55,688 nt of DNA from an uncultured Lachnospiraceae bacterium (GTDB taxonomy: Bacteria > Bacillota > Clostridia > Lachnospirales > Lachnospiraceae). Under the pieces are notes generated by a model. It had not been told where the DNA came from and made no database searches. It worked only from the letters and a program-made list of their open reading frames with translations. How positions within the stretch are numbered: the stretch's first letter is position 1; each line of letters starts with the position of its first letter. The stretch covers positions 1 through 55,688 of the forward strand of contig CADABA010000038.1 in NCBI GenBank assembly GCA_902785985.1, written 5' to 3'. Below are positions 46,062-53,327 of the stretch, in pieces. The position numbers and the translations under genes are program-made.

Positions 46062-47425
46062 ATGAAAAACCTGCGAAATCCGGTGCTGTAAAAACGGATG
46101 GAACCGGCGTAAAGACCGTCAGATCCGGTGCTGTAAAGACGGAAGATGCTGCCGTAAGACCTGCGAAGTCCGATGCTGCAAGGACGGAAGGAGCTGCCGT
46201 AAGACCTGCGAAGTCCGATGCTGCAAGGACGGAAGGAGCTGACGTAAGACCTGTAAAGTCCGGGTCCGTAAAAACTGCAGGAGCTGCCGCAGAACCTGCG
46301 AAATCCGGCAGTGTAAAGTATGAGGAGGCCGGCGCGAAACCTGCGAAATCCGGCACTGTAAAATCTGCGGGATCCGGAGCTGTCCGAAAAAAGGCTTCCG
46401 GAAAGAAGAAACAGAAAAAAACGCTGAAGATCTCACGCAGAACGGTCATCACAGGGGCCGCTGTATTCGGCGCGGTCCTGTGTGCAGTCATACTCTTCGC
46501 AGTGCTGTCAGTACAGAGAGCACAGGCTGTATCGATTCCGAAAATCTATTCCAATCACGATATGGTCTATAATTCGAAGGAGGAAATTGCGCTCGACACG
46601 ACACGTGCTTTCGCATACGGACTCTGTGTGTCATCTGATGACGTCGGCAATGAGGCAATTGTTCTCCGGGAAGGAGAGAGTGCAGCCCTCATGTCTCTTG
46701 ACAACCGGGAAGTCCTGTTCTCCAAAAATATGCATGAGCGGATCTATCCCGCTTCCATCACCAAGATCATGACAGCCATCCTCACGCTGAAGTATGGGAA
46801 TATGGATGAAGTTGTGACAGTCATCTGGCGCGATCTGGAGCTCGAAGCGGGGTCACAGGTCGTCGGCTTCAGGATCGGAGACAGAGTGACCGTCAGAGAG
46901 CTGCTGCACGGCCTTCTCGTACATTCGGGGAACGATGCGGCCATGGTCCTTGCCCGCTATATCGGAGGCGGCTCTGTGGAGACCTTCGTCGATCTCATGA
47001 ATCAGGAACTCGTGGAGATCGGCGCTACCAATTCGCATTTTACGAATCCGACCGGTCTGCACGATACGGATCACTATACGACCGTGTATGATATCTATCT
47101 TATGCTCAACGAAGCGATTACCTACACGGATTTCAGAAGTATCATGCAGCTTGGAAAGTATGAGCTCGATTATACGGATTCTGACGAAAATCCCAAAGCG
47201 ATCAATCTTGATTCCACAGACGAGTACCTTACCGGCGAAACCAGGCCGCCGAAAGACGTTGTCGTACTGGGCGGAAAGACAGGGACAACGGATGCTGCAG
47301 GGCACTGTCTGGCCATCATGTCGCAGAATGCGTTCGGCCAGCCCTTCATTTCCATTATCATGGGAGCGCAGAATTCAAGCGATCTCTACGAGGATATGAA
47401 CATACTTTTATCTCAGATTAATTGA
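46058..47425 (+). CDS. D-alanyl-D-alanine carboxypeptidase (S11) with a repetitive cytoplasmic tail
   Basis: Trims the terminal D-Ala of peptidoglycan stem peptides. The catalytic domain (about residues 165-455) has the Ser-Lys box in YPASITKIMTAI, the SGN motif in LLVHSGNDAAMV and the KTG box GGKTGTTDAAGH. In place of a cleavable signal peptide the protein has residues 4-108 made of seven 15-residue repeats (consensus RPAKSGAVKTEGAAV), a basic stretch and one transmembrane helix (about 127-149). It is thus an N-in type II membrane protein with a Lys/Ala-rich cytosolic tail. No C-terminal amphipathic anchor is obvious. It is translationally coupled to rodA, so it belongs to the elongation operon. 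Confidence 0.92.
   Translation: MNEKPAKSGAVKTDGTGVKTVRSGAVKTEDAAVRPAKSDAARTEGAAVRPAKSDAARTEGADVRPVKSGSVKTAGAAAEPAKSGSVKYEEAGAKPAKSGTVKSAGSGAVRKKASGKKKQKKTLKISRRTVITGAAVFGAVLCAVILFAVLSVQRAQAVSIPKIYSNHDMVYNSKEEIALDTTRAFAYGLCVSSDDVGNEAIVLREGESAALMSLDNREVLFSKNMHERIYPASITKIMTAILTLKYGNMDEVVTVIWRDLELEAGSQVVGFRIGDRVTVRELLHGLLVHSGNDAAMVLARYIGGGSVETFVDLMNQELVEIGATNSHFTNPTGLHDTDHYTTVYDIYLMLNEAITYTDFRSIMQLGKYELDYTDSDENPKAINLDSTDEYLTGETRPPKDVVVLGGKTGTTDAAGHCLAIMSQNAFGQPFISIIMGAQNSSDLYEDMNILLSQIN
46067..46381 (+). repeat. Seven in-frame 45-bp tandem repeats within the carboxypeptidase gene
   Basis: The units encode 15 residues each. Units three and four (46151-46195 and 46196-46240) are identical at the DNA level over 45 bp, while the outer units have diverged. 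This indicates recent duplication and possible variation in copy number. Confidence 0.9.
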
Positions 47426-47427
47426 CC

Positions 47428-47456
47428 TTGTTTTTTAACATTCGATAACTTATAAT
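47428..47456 (+). promoter_or_regulatory. Promoter of the P-loop gene and downstream division genes
   Basis: TTGTTT (47428-47433), 17 bp and a perfect TATAAT (47451-47456) begin right after the carboxypeptidase stop. The leader is about 70 nt, with AAAGGAGGAG before the ATG. Confidence 0.8.
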
Positions 47457-47532
47457 TAACATAAGCAAACAGCTTTCCATTTCGTAGGAACAGAATAGAC
47501 TGAAAAAGAAACGTAAAGGAGGAGAACGAATT

Positions 47533-47943
47533 ATGGTTCGTTTAATTGTTGGACAGAGAGGCAAAGGAAAAACTACAAGCATCCTGGCTCATGTCAACGA
47601 ACAGATCAAAAAAGCGGACGGGAATATCGTTTATCTTGATAAGAGCAGCAAGCACATGTATATCCGTCTTATTGATGTATCCCGTTACCCGATCAGCAAC
47701 AGTGAGCAGTTCGTTGGTTTTGTCTGCGGAATTATCTCACAGGATAACGACCTGGAGCAGATGTATTTTGATAATTTCCTGAAGATCGCCAGACTAGGCG
47801 AAGAGGCGGACGATCTTCTGACGACTATCAATGAGCTTGAAGGCATCAGCACTAAATTCAATGTAGATTTCTATATTTCAATCTCTGCCAACAAAGATGA
47901 TCTTGCGGAGGAACTTCAGGAGAAAGTCCTCATCGCTCTCTGA
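47533..47943 (+). CDS. Small P-loop protein of unknown function
   Basis: The 136-residue soluble protein begins VRLIVGQRGKGKTT, a Walker A loop (residues 7-14). It is rich in acidic residues later and ends ADDLLTTINELEGISTKFNVDFYISISANKDDLAEELQEKVLIAL. Relatives in Clostridia are sometimes labelled twitching-motility ATPase, but the protein lacks the PilT domain, so I do not adopt that name. It is followed 5 nt later by an HlyD-like gene, then yggS and sepF, which suggests a role near the division or envelope machinery. Confidence 0.8.
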   Translation: MVRLIVGQRGKGKTTSILAHVNEQIKKADGNIVYLDKSSKHMYIRLIDVSRYPISNSEQFVGFVCGIISQDNDLEQMYFDNFLKIARLGEEADDLLTTINELEGISTKFNVDFYISISANKDDLAEELQEKVLIAL

Positions 47944-47948
47944 TATTC

Positions 47949-49334
47949 ATGAACAATAACAGTCAAAATCGTAATTTTACATTTTCCGATATTCGGCATC
48001 TAAGGCCGAATATCGGAACAATTATTTTTGGAGCGGTTTTTCTCTATATGGTCATAACCGTCATCCTCTTCCTGACGAGATCTCACGTCAAGTCTTTTCA
48101 GGTCATATCGGGACCGCTCGCGAAGAACCGGACTTATACCGCGCTGGCGATCCGCGAGGAAGCGATCGTCAATGCTGACGCCGGCGGTTATATCACATAT
48201 TATGTAAGGGATAATTCAAAAGTGAAAAAGTACGGAGCGGTGTACTCCGTCAGCCCGACTGCTCAGATCAGCGAGGAATCCGAACTTTCAGATGACAGTC
48301 TCAATGCGATCGGGCAGGATGTCAGAGATTTCTCAGCCTCCTTTGACTCCGTGACATTCAACGAGACCTACTCCTTTAAGAACAGGATCGAGGGGCGGGT
48401 CCTCGACAATTCTCTTCTCGATACCTCTGACCTTGCGGAAATGAAAGGAAAGAATTCCGTCACGATCGGGAGTCAGACGATCGCCACATCTCCGGCAGAC
48501 GGGATCGTCTCTTACACGCTCGACGGTTATGAATCTTTCGATATAAAAAACATTACTGCAGATGATATGGACCGGAACTCCTATAAACAGACGGTCCTGA
48601 AGACAAACGGACAGGTCCGTACAGGGCAGCAGGTCTATAAGATCGTCAACTCAGAGAACTGGACACTGATCATTCCTCTTACTGCCAGGCAGGTCATTCA
48701 GCTTGCCGACCGTCAGACGATCCGGGTCAAGTTCCTTCAGGATGGCAGCACCCAGACTGCCGCTTTCAGCGTTTTCCCCGGAAAAAACGGGGAGTATTAC
48801 GGAAAGCTTGATTTCTCCACAGGCCTTCTCAGGTTCATAGACAGCCGGTTCATTGATATCGAGCTCGTGACAAATACCGCGACCGGCCTTAAAGTTCCTG
48901 TCACATCGATCGTAACAAAGACTTTTTTCGTGATCCCGAAAGAATATGCCTCCTACGGCGGCAGTACGACCGAGACCGGCTTCCTGAAGGTCAGCAAAGC
49001 AAACGACGGCAGCGAGATGGTCACGTTCGTCTCTCCGACACTCTATGAGCTGAAAGACGGCCGGTATTACGTGGATACCTCCGAATTCTCGGAGGGAGAT
49101 GTCATCATAAAGGACGGATCTTCATCCGACCGGTTCATCGTTCGTGACACAGCGGTGCTTGAAGGCGTCTATTCCATGAACAAAGGTTACGCGGTCTTCA
49201 GAAAAGTCAATATAATTGACAAGAACGAACAGTTCTGTCTGGTCGAGAACGGGACCTCGTACGGAATAACTCAGTTCGACTTTATTGTGGAAAAATCTTC
49301 AGATGTAAAAGAATCCGACATAACGACACGCTGA
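47949..49334 (+). CDS. HlyD-like membrane protein linked to sepF
   Basis: The 461-residue protein has one N-terminal helix (about 26-45, IGTIIFGAVFLYMVITVILFL). The extracellular part resembles membrane-fusion adaptor proteins: a split lipoyl-like beta domain around ALAIREEAIVNADAGGYITYYV and VRTGQQVYKIVNSENWTLII, and a C-terminal beta domain (VTSIVTKTFFVIPKEY, GVYSMNKGYAVFRKV). The long coiled coil of real efflux adaptors is short or absent. In clostridia such genes commonly sit upstream of yggS-sepF. The function is unproven; the position suggests cell division or envelope assembly. Confidence 0.82.
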   Translation: MNNNSQNRNFTFSDIRHLRPNIGTIIFGAVFLYMVITVILFLTRSHVKSFQVISGPLAKNRTYTALAIREEAIVNADAGGYITYYVRDNSKVKKYGAVYSVSPTAQISEESELSDDSLNAIGQDVRDFSASFDSVTFNETYSFKNRIEGRVLDNSLLDTSDLAEMKGKNSVTIGSQTIATSPADGIVSYTLDGYESFDIKNITADDMDRNSYKQTVLKTNGQVRTGQQVYKIVNSENWTLIIPLTARQVIQLADRQTIRVKFLQDGSTQTAAFSVFPGKNGEYYGKLDFSTGLLRFIDSRFIDIELVTNTATGLKVPVTSIVTKTFFVIPKEYASYGGSTTETGFLKVSKANDGSEMVTFVSPTLYELKDGRYYVDTSEFSEGDVIIKDGSSSDRFIVRDTAVLEGVYSMNKGYAVFRKVNIIDKNEQFCLVENGTSYGITQFDFIVEKSSDVKESDITTR

Positions 49335-49407
49335 CGTAAAAATGTATGGCAGAGAATGCTCTGTTCGAAAACAATACGATATAATGACAGGCTGACGGAG
49401 GAAAAGC

Positions 49408-50103
49408 ATGTTAGCAGACAATCTTAGAGAAGTGAAAGAAAAGATAAATGAGGCATGCAGGCGGAGCGGGCGGTCAGCCGAAGACGTTACGCTCTGTGCG
49501 GTCAGCAAGACAAAGCCCGAGGAAGACATCCTTACCCTCTACAATGCAGGTCAGAGGGATTTTGGGGAGAATTATATTCAGGAGCTCAGGCAGAAACATG
49601 ATGACCTCCCGAAAGATATCCGCTGGCACATGATCGGACATCTGCAGCGCAACAAAGTCAAATATATCGCGGAGTATATCTCCATGATCCATTCGGTGGA
49701 CTCGATCGAGCTTGCACGGACGATCGAGAAAGAAGCTGCAAAGCACGGCCGGATAATTCCGATTCTCATCGAAGTCAATATAGCAGGGGAGGATACCAAG
49801 TTCGGCGTGTCCGCGGATGAGGCGGAAGCCCTGATCCGCGAGATCAGTCTTCTTCCGCATGTACAGGTGCGCGGCCTTATGACAAGCGCTCCATTCGTCG
49901 AAGATCCGGAGGAAGACCGCATTCACTTCCGAAATTTGGCCCATTTAAGTGTTGACATAGCAAATAAAAATATTGATAATGTAACAGTAGATATGCTCAG
50001 TATGGGGATGTCTAATGACTATGAGGTTGCGCTTGAAGAGGGATCTACAATTGTTAGAGTCGGTACAAGTATTTTCGGAAAGCGCGATTATCCGGCGAAA
50101 TAG
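49408..50103 (+). CDS. yggS: PLP homeostasis protein YggS/PLPBP
   Basis: Non-catalytic PLP-binding protein that controls vitamin B6 balance. The 231 residues include the PLP lysine in CAVSKTKP (Lys34), FGENYIQELRQKH, WHMIGHLQRNKVKYI, VNIAGEDTKFGV, VRGLMTSAP and LSMGMSNDYEVALEEGSTIVRVG. A TATAAT box at 49380-49385 lies 22 bp upstream, and the ribosome site is GGAGG. sepF follows 19 nt later, the usual Gram-positive arrangement. Confidence 0.96.
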   Translation: MLADNLREVKEKINEACRRSGRSAEDVTLCAVSKTKPEEDILTLYNAGQRDFGENYIQELRQKHDDLPKDIRWHMIGHLQRNKVKYIAEYISMIHSVDSIELARTIEKEAAKHGRIIPILIEVNIAGEDTKFGVSADEAEALIREISLLPHVQVRGLMTSAPFVEDPEEDRIHFRNLAHLSVDIANKNIDNVTVDMLSMGMSNDYEVALEEGSTIVRVGTSIFGKRDYPAK

Positions 50104-50122
50104 AGAATGGAGATAGTAACCG

Positions 50123-50758
50123 ATGGGATTTTTTGATAGATTTCTTGATGCGATCAAGCTGAACGACGATTACGACGATGACGACTTCCTGGACGAAGAG
50201 GAAGACGATTACGACGATGATTATGATGAGGATGAGGACGACGAGGAATTTGAGGAAGAAAAGCCCAGGAAAAGATTCTTTGACCGGTTCTCAAAAAAGA
50301 AGAAAGCAGACGATTACGACGACTATGATGACGAAGACGACTATGATGATTCTTTAGACGAAGATAGTTCTTCTTCCTACTCATCAAGCTCATCCAGAGA
50401 GTATTCTTCGAGAAAAGAAACTTCCGCAAAAAAGGTAAAGCCTGCCCCGAAAAAGCGCGGTCTGTCGCCGATGGAAGTAAATGTGATCCGGCCGACGACC
50501 ATGGAGGATACAAAGGACATAGCAGACACGCTGATGGCGTCCTGTACAGTTGTTCTGAATCTTGAGGGTATCGACGTCGATACTGCCCAGAGGATCATAG
50601 ATTTTACCTGCGGAGCATGCTATTCTCTGAATGGCAGCCTGCAGAGAATTTCCAGTTATATATTTATTCTCACGCCGGAGGATGTCGATATTTCAGGAGA
50701 TGTACAAAGTATTCTGAGCGGGGCGTTCGATCTGCCTTCCATGCGATCCAAATATTAA
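50123..50758 (+). CDS. sepF: Cell division protein SepF
   Basis: FtsZ membrane anchor and ring organiser. The 211-residue protein has an N-terminal amphipathic helix (MGFFDRFLDAIKL). A very acidic Asp/Glu/Tyr linker (about 14-60) and a Ser-rich part follow. The C-terminal SepF domain (about 115-208) contains VNVIRPTTMEDTKDIADTLM, VVLNLEGIDVDTAQRIIDFTCGACYSLNGSLQRIS and FILTPEDVDIS. It is longer than B. subtilis SepF because of the acidic linker. The usual downstream ylmH and divIVA genes are missing; aroB follows. Confidence 0.95.
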   Translation: MGFFDRFLDAIKLNDDYDDDDFLDEEEDDYDDDYDEDEDDEEFEEEKPRKRFFDRFSKKKKADDYDDYDDEDDYDDSLDEDSSSSYSSSSSREYSSRKETSAKKVKPAPKKRGLSPMEVNVIRPTTMEDTKDIADTLMASCTVVLNLEGIDVDTAQRIIDFTCGACYSLNGSLQRISSYIFILTPEDVDISGDVQSILSGAFDLPSMRSKY

Positions 50759-50780
50759 AGGAGCCATCCGGGTGCTTCTT

Positions 50781-50855
50781 TTTATCTCAGTGGGAAAGAC
50801 TCCCGCTTCTGTAAGCGGCAGATGCCGATTTGCATGCAGTGAGTCTTCTCCCATT
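50781..50855 (+). repeat. Intergenic hairpin repeat fragment I upstream of aroB
   Basis: TTATCTCAGTGGG and CCCGCTTCTGTAAGCGG of module I are kept. The complementary right arm is replaced by GAGTCTTCTCCCA, which pairs with TGGGAAAGACTC and so preserves a stem with different sequence. It ends 6 nt before the GGAGGAG ribosome site of aroB. A weak terminator-like stem (AGCCATCCGGGTGCT then TTTTT) lies at 50762-50783. Confidence 0.65.
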
Positions 50856-50871
50856 TTTACGGAGGAGTATT

Positions 50872-51939
50872 ATGGAACATTACTTCAGCAATTCATTTGA
50901 TCTCTTAACGGAAGCCTACGAGGCTTCCTCCATCAAAGGAACGCGCGTCTGTATTGTCGGTGACACGAATACATGCCCGCTCTATGCGGACGCCGTTAAG
51001 TCTTTCTGTGAAAAATGCTTTTCCCAGGTCGACGTCTTTGCGTTTCCCGCCGGAGAAGAACATAAAAATCTTATGTCAATCGAGAAGCTGTACGAGTTTC
51101 TGCTGGAGCACCACTATGACAGAACAGACAGCCTGCTGGCACTCGGCGGAGGAGTAGTGGGGGATATGACCGGCTTTGCAGCGGCGACGTATCTCCGGGG
51201 CATTAAGTATGTTCAAGTCCCGACGACTCTTCTCGCGCAGGTGGACTCCAGCATGGGCGGGAAGACCGGCGTCGATTTCAAGGGCTATAAGAATATGGTC
51301 GGAGCATTCCACATGCCTGAATTCGTGTACACGAATCCTGCGGTCCTTTCGACACTCTCCGATGAACAGTTCGCATCCGGTATGGGTGAGGTACTGAAAT
51401 CCGCCCTGCTGGCTGACGAGGACTTTTTCGGCTGGCTCCTGGGCAATATGTATGAGATCGGGGAGCGGGATCCGGAGACGGTCCTTGAGATGGTGAAGAC
51501 GACCGCCGGGATCAAGGAGGCGATCGTTCAGCGCGATCCGACGGAAAAGGGAGAGCGCGCCCTGCTCAATCTCGGACATACGATCGGACATGCCATAGAG
51601 AAATACAAAAATTTTGAGCTTCTTCATGGAATGTGTGTCGGGCTCGGCCTGATCGCTGCCGCTTCCATCAGCCACGGGCGCGGTCTGATCGGTACGGAAG
51701 AGCTCTATGAGATCCGCGACGTATGCTTTGCGTTCGGACTGCCCATATTTGCGGACGGCATCGATGACAACGAGATCCTCCGCCTCACAAAGTCTGATAA
51801 GAAGATGGCCGGCGGACAGATCCGATTTATTCTTCTTGAAGAAATCGGAAAAGCCTTTATCGCCGCTGATGTGACCGATGAAGAGCTCCTTGCCGGAATA
51901 CGTTTCATAAACGGAGATGAGATTGTCTATGAAGAGTGA
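50872..51939 (+). CDS. aroB: 3-dehydroquinate synthase
   Basis: Second step of the shikimate pathway. The 355-residue protein has FPAGEEHKNLMSIEKLYEFL, the NAD-binding LALGGGVVGDMTGFAAATYLRG, VPTTLLAQVDSSMGGKTGVDF, GMGEVLKSALL, LNLGHTIGHAIEK, HGMCVGLGL and SDKKMAGGQIRFILL. ATG 50872 is preceded by GGAGGAG. It has no other aro genes around it and lies in a division/envelope cluster, overlapping lspA by 11 nt. Confidence 0.96.
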   Translation: MEHYFSNSFDLLTEAYEASSIKGTRVCIVGDTNTCPLYADAVKSFCEKCFSQVDVFAFPAGEEHKNLMSIEKLYEFLLEHHYDRTDSLLALGGGVVGDMTGFAAATYLRGIKYVQVPTTLLAQVDSSMGGKTGVDFKGYKNMVGAFHMPEFVYTNPAVLSTLSDEQFASGMGEVLKSALLADEDFFGWLLGNMYEIGERDPETVLEMVKTTAGIKEAIVQRDPTEKGERALLNLGHTIGHAIEKYKNFELLHGMCVGLGLIAAASISHGRGLIGTEELYEIRDVCFAFGLPIFADGIDDNEILRLTKSDKKMAGGQIRFILLEEIGKAFIAADVTDEELLAGIRFINGDEIVYEE

Positions 51940-52386
51940 AAAAAAGAAACAGGTTTTTTGTGCCATCGGCTGTATGATCCTCCTCATCGCCCTGGATCTT
52001 CTGACAAAAAGTCAGGCCAGGCAGGCGCTTGCCGGCGGACCGGTCGAGCTGATTCCCGGCGTGTTCGAGCTGCGCTACCTTGAGAATCACGGTGCGGCCT
52101 TCGGGATCCTGCAGAATAAGAGAATATTCTTCATCCTGATCACGCTGGTGTTCCTTGCCCTCGCAGTATTCTATTTCCTGAAATTGCAGCGGGTGCAATC
52201 GGGAATTTCATAGACCGGATGATGCTTTCCTATGTCAGGGATTTCCTGTATTTTAAGCTGATCGATTTCCCGATCTTTAATGTGGCGGATATCTATGTGA
52301 CATGCGGGGCAATCGCGTTTTTCATTTTCACGGTCTTTTACTATAAAGACGCTGACTTTGAATTTATGAAGAAGAAAAAAGGCTGA
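51929..52386 (+). pseudogene. lspA: Signal peptidase II (lipoprotein signal peptidase), frameshifted by internal deletion
   Basis: Cleaves prolipoproteins before the lipid-modified Cys. The first frame has MILLIALDLLTKSQARQAL, VELIPGVFELRYLENHGAAFG (the NxGAAF motif) and the second helix. At about 52185-52195 the frame changes, and the other frame gives AIGNFIDRMMLSYVRDFLYFKLIDFPIFNVADIYVTCGA with both catalytic Asp residues (NFIDR, FNVAD) and the last helix. About 16 residues of the third helix are missing, 1 modulo 3 nt. The restored length would be about 168, the family norm. The start at 51917 is an alternative. rluD overlaps the stop. The window encodes two lipoproteins that would need this enzyme. 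Confidence 0.92.
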
Positions 52387-53303
52387 TGGCAGATACGATT
52401 CAAATTTTAACTGTTGAGGAAGAGGGCATCGGGACGCGCTGCGACCGTTTTCTTGCCGGGAAGCTGCCGGATCTCTCAAGATCAAGGATACAGGAACTGA
52501 TCGCGGAGGACGCTGTTCTTATTGACGGAAAACCGGTCAAAAGCAGCCGCAAAATGATGGAAGGGGAGACAGTTGAGATTCGGATCCCTGACCCGGAGGT
52601 CCTGGAGATCCGCCCCGAAGCGATCCCTCTGGACATCCTTTACGAGGATAATGACCTCCTTATCGTCAATAAGCCCAAGGGGATGACCGTACATCCGGCA
52701 CCGGGACACCCGGACGGTACCCTTGTCAATGCAGTTCTCTATCACTGCGGAGAGAGTCTTTCGGGAATTAACGGCGTTCTGAGGCCGGGCATCGTCCACC
52801 GGATCGATAAAGACACGACAGGAGCGCTCATCATCTGCAAGAATGATGCGGCACACAGAAAGATTGCCGAACAGCTCCAGGTACATTCTGTGACGAGGAT
52901 CTATCACGGCATCGTATGCGGAGTAGTCCGGAACGATACCGGAACGATCGAGGGCAATATCGGGAGAGATCCGAAGGACCGGAAAAAGATGGCTGTCGTG
53001 AAGACCGGGGGAAAAGAGGCCGTTACACATTACCGCGTACTAAGGCGCTTCCGGAATTATACCTTCTGCGAATTCACGCTGGAGACGGGTCGGACACATC
53101 AGATCCGTGTACACATGACCTCCATCGGCCACCCCCTGCTCGGAGACGCTGTCTACGGCCCTCAGAAGTGTCCGTTTAAACTGGAGGGGCAGACTCTTCA
53201 CGCAAGCGTAACAGGCTTTATTCATCCTTCTACGGGGCTCTACTGCGAATACACAGCCCCTCTGCCGGATTATTTTGAACAGTTACTGAAAACACTGAAA
53301 TGA
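52386..53303 (+). CDS. rluD: 23S rRNA pseudouridine synthase RluD-like
   Basis: The 305-residue protein has an N-terminal S4 domain (CDRFLAGKLPDLSRSRIQELIAEDAVLIDGKPV) and the RluA-family catalytic core: VNKPKGMTVHPAPGHPDGTLVNAVLYH, the catalytic Asp in VHRIDKDTTGALI, LETGRTHQIRVHM and GHPLLGDAVYG. It starts within the lspA stop (TGATG), the classical lspA-rluD coupling of Firmicutes. Confidence 0.95.
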   Translation: MADTIQILTVEEEGIGTRCDRFLAGKLPDLSRSRIQELIAEDAVLIDGKPVKSSRKMMEGETVEIRIPDPEVLEIRPEAIPLDILYEDNDLLIVNKPKGMTVHPAPGHPDGTLVNAVLYHCGESLSGINGVLRPGIVHRIDKDTTGALIICKNDAAHRKIAEQLQVHSVTRIYHGIVCGVVRNDTGTIEGNIGRDPKDRKKMAVVKTGGKEAVTHYRVLRRFRNYTFCEFTLETGRTHQIRVHMTSIGHPLLGDAVYGPQKCPFKLEGQTLHASVTGFIHPSTGLYCEYTAPLPDYFEQLLKTLK

Positions 53304-53327
53304 AAGGATCGCTTAAGGACGGGTTCA

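Noticed and set aside
47533..47943. PilT/twitching motility annotation
   Set aside because: Only a Walker A loop is shared; the protein is far too short and lacks the secretion-ATPase boxes.
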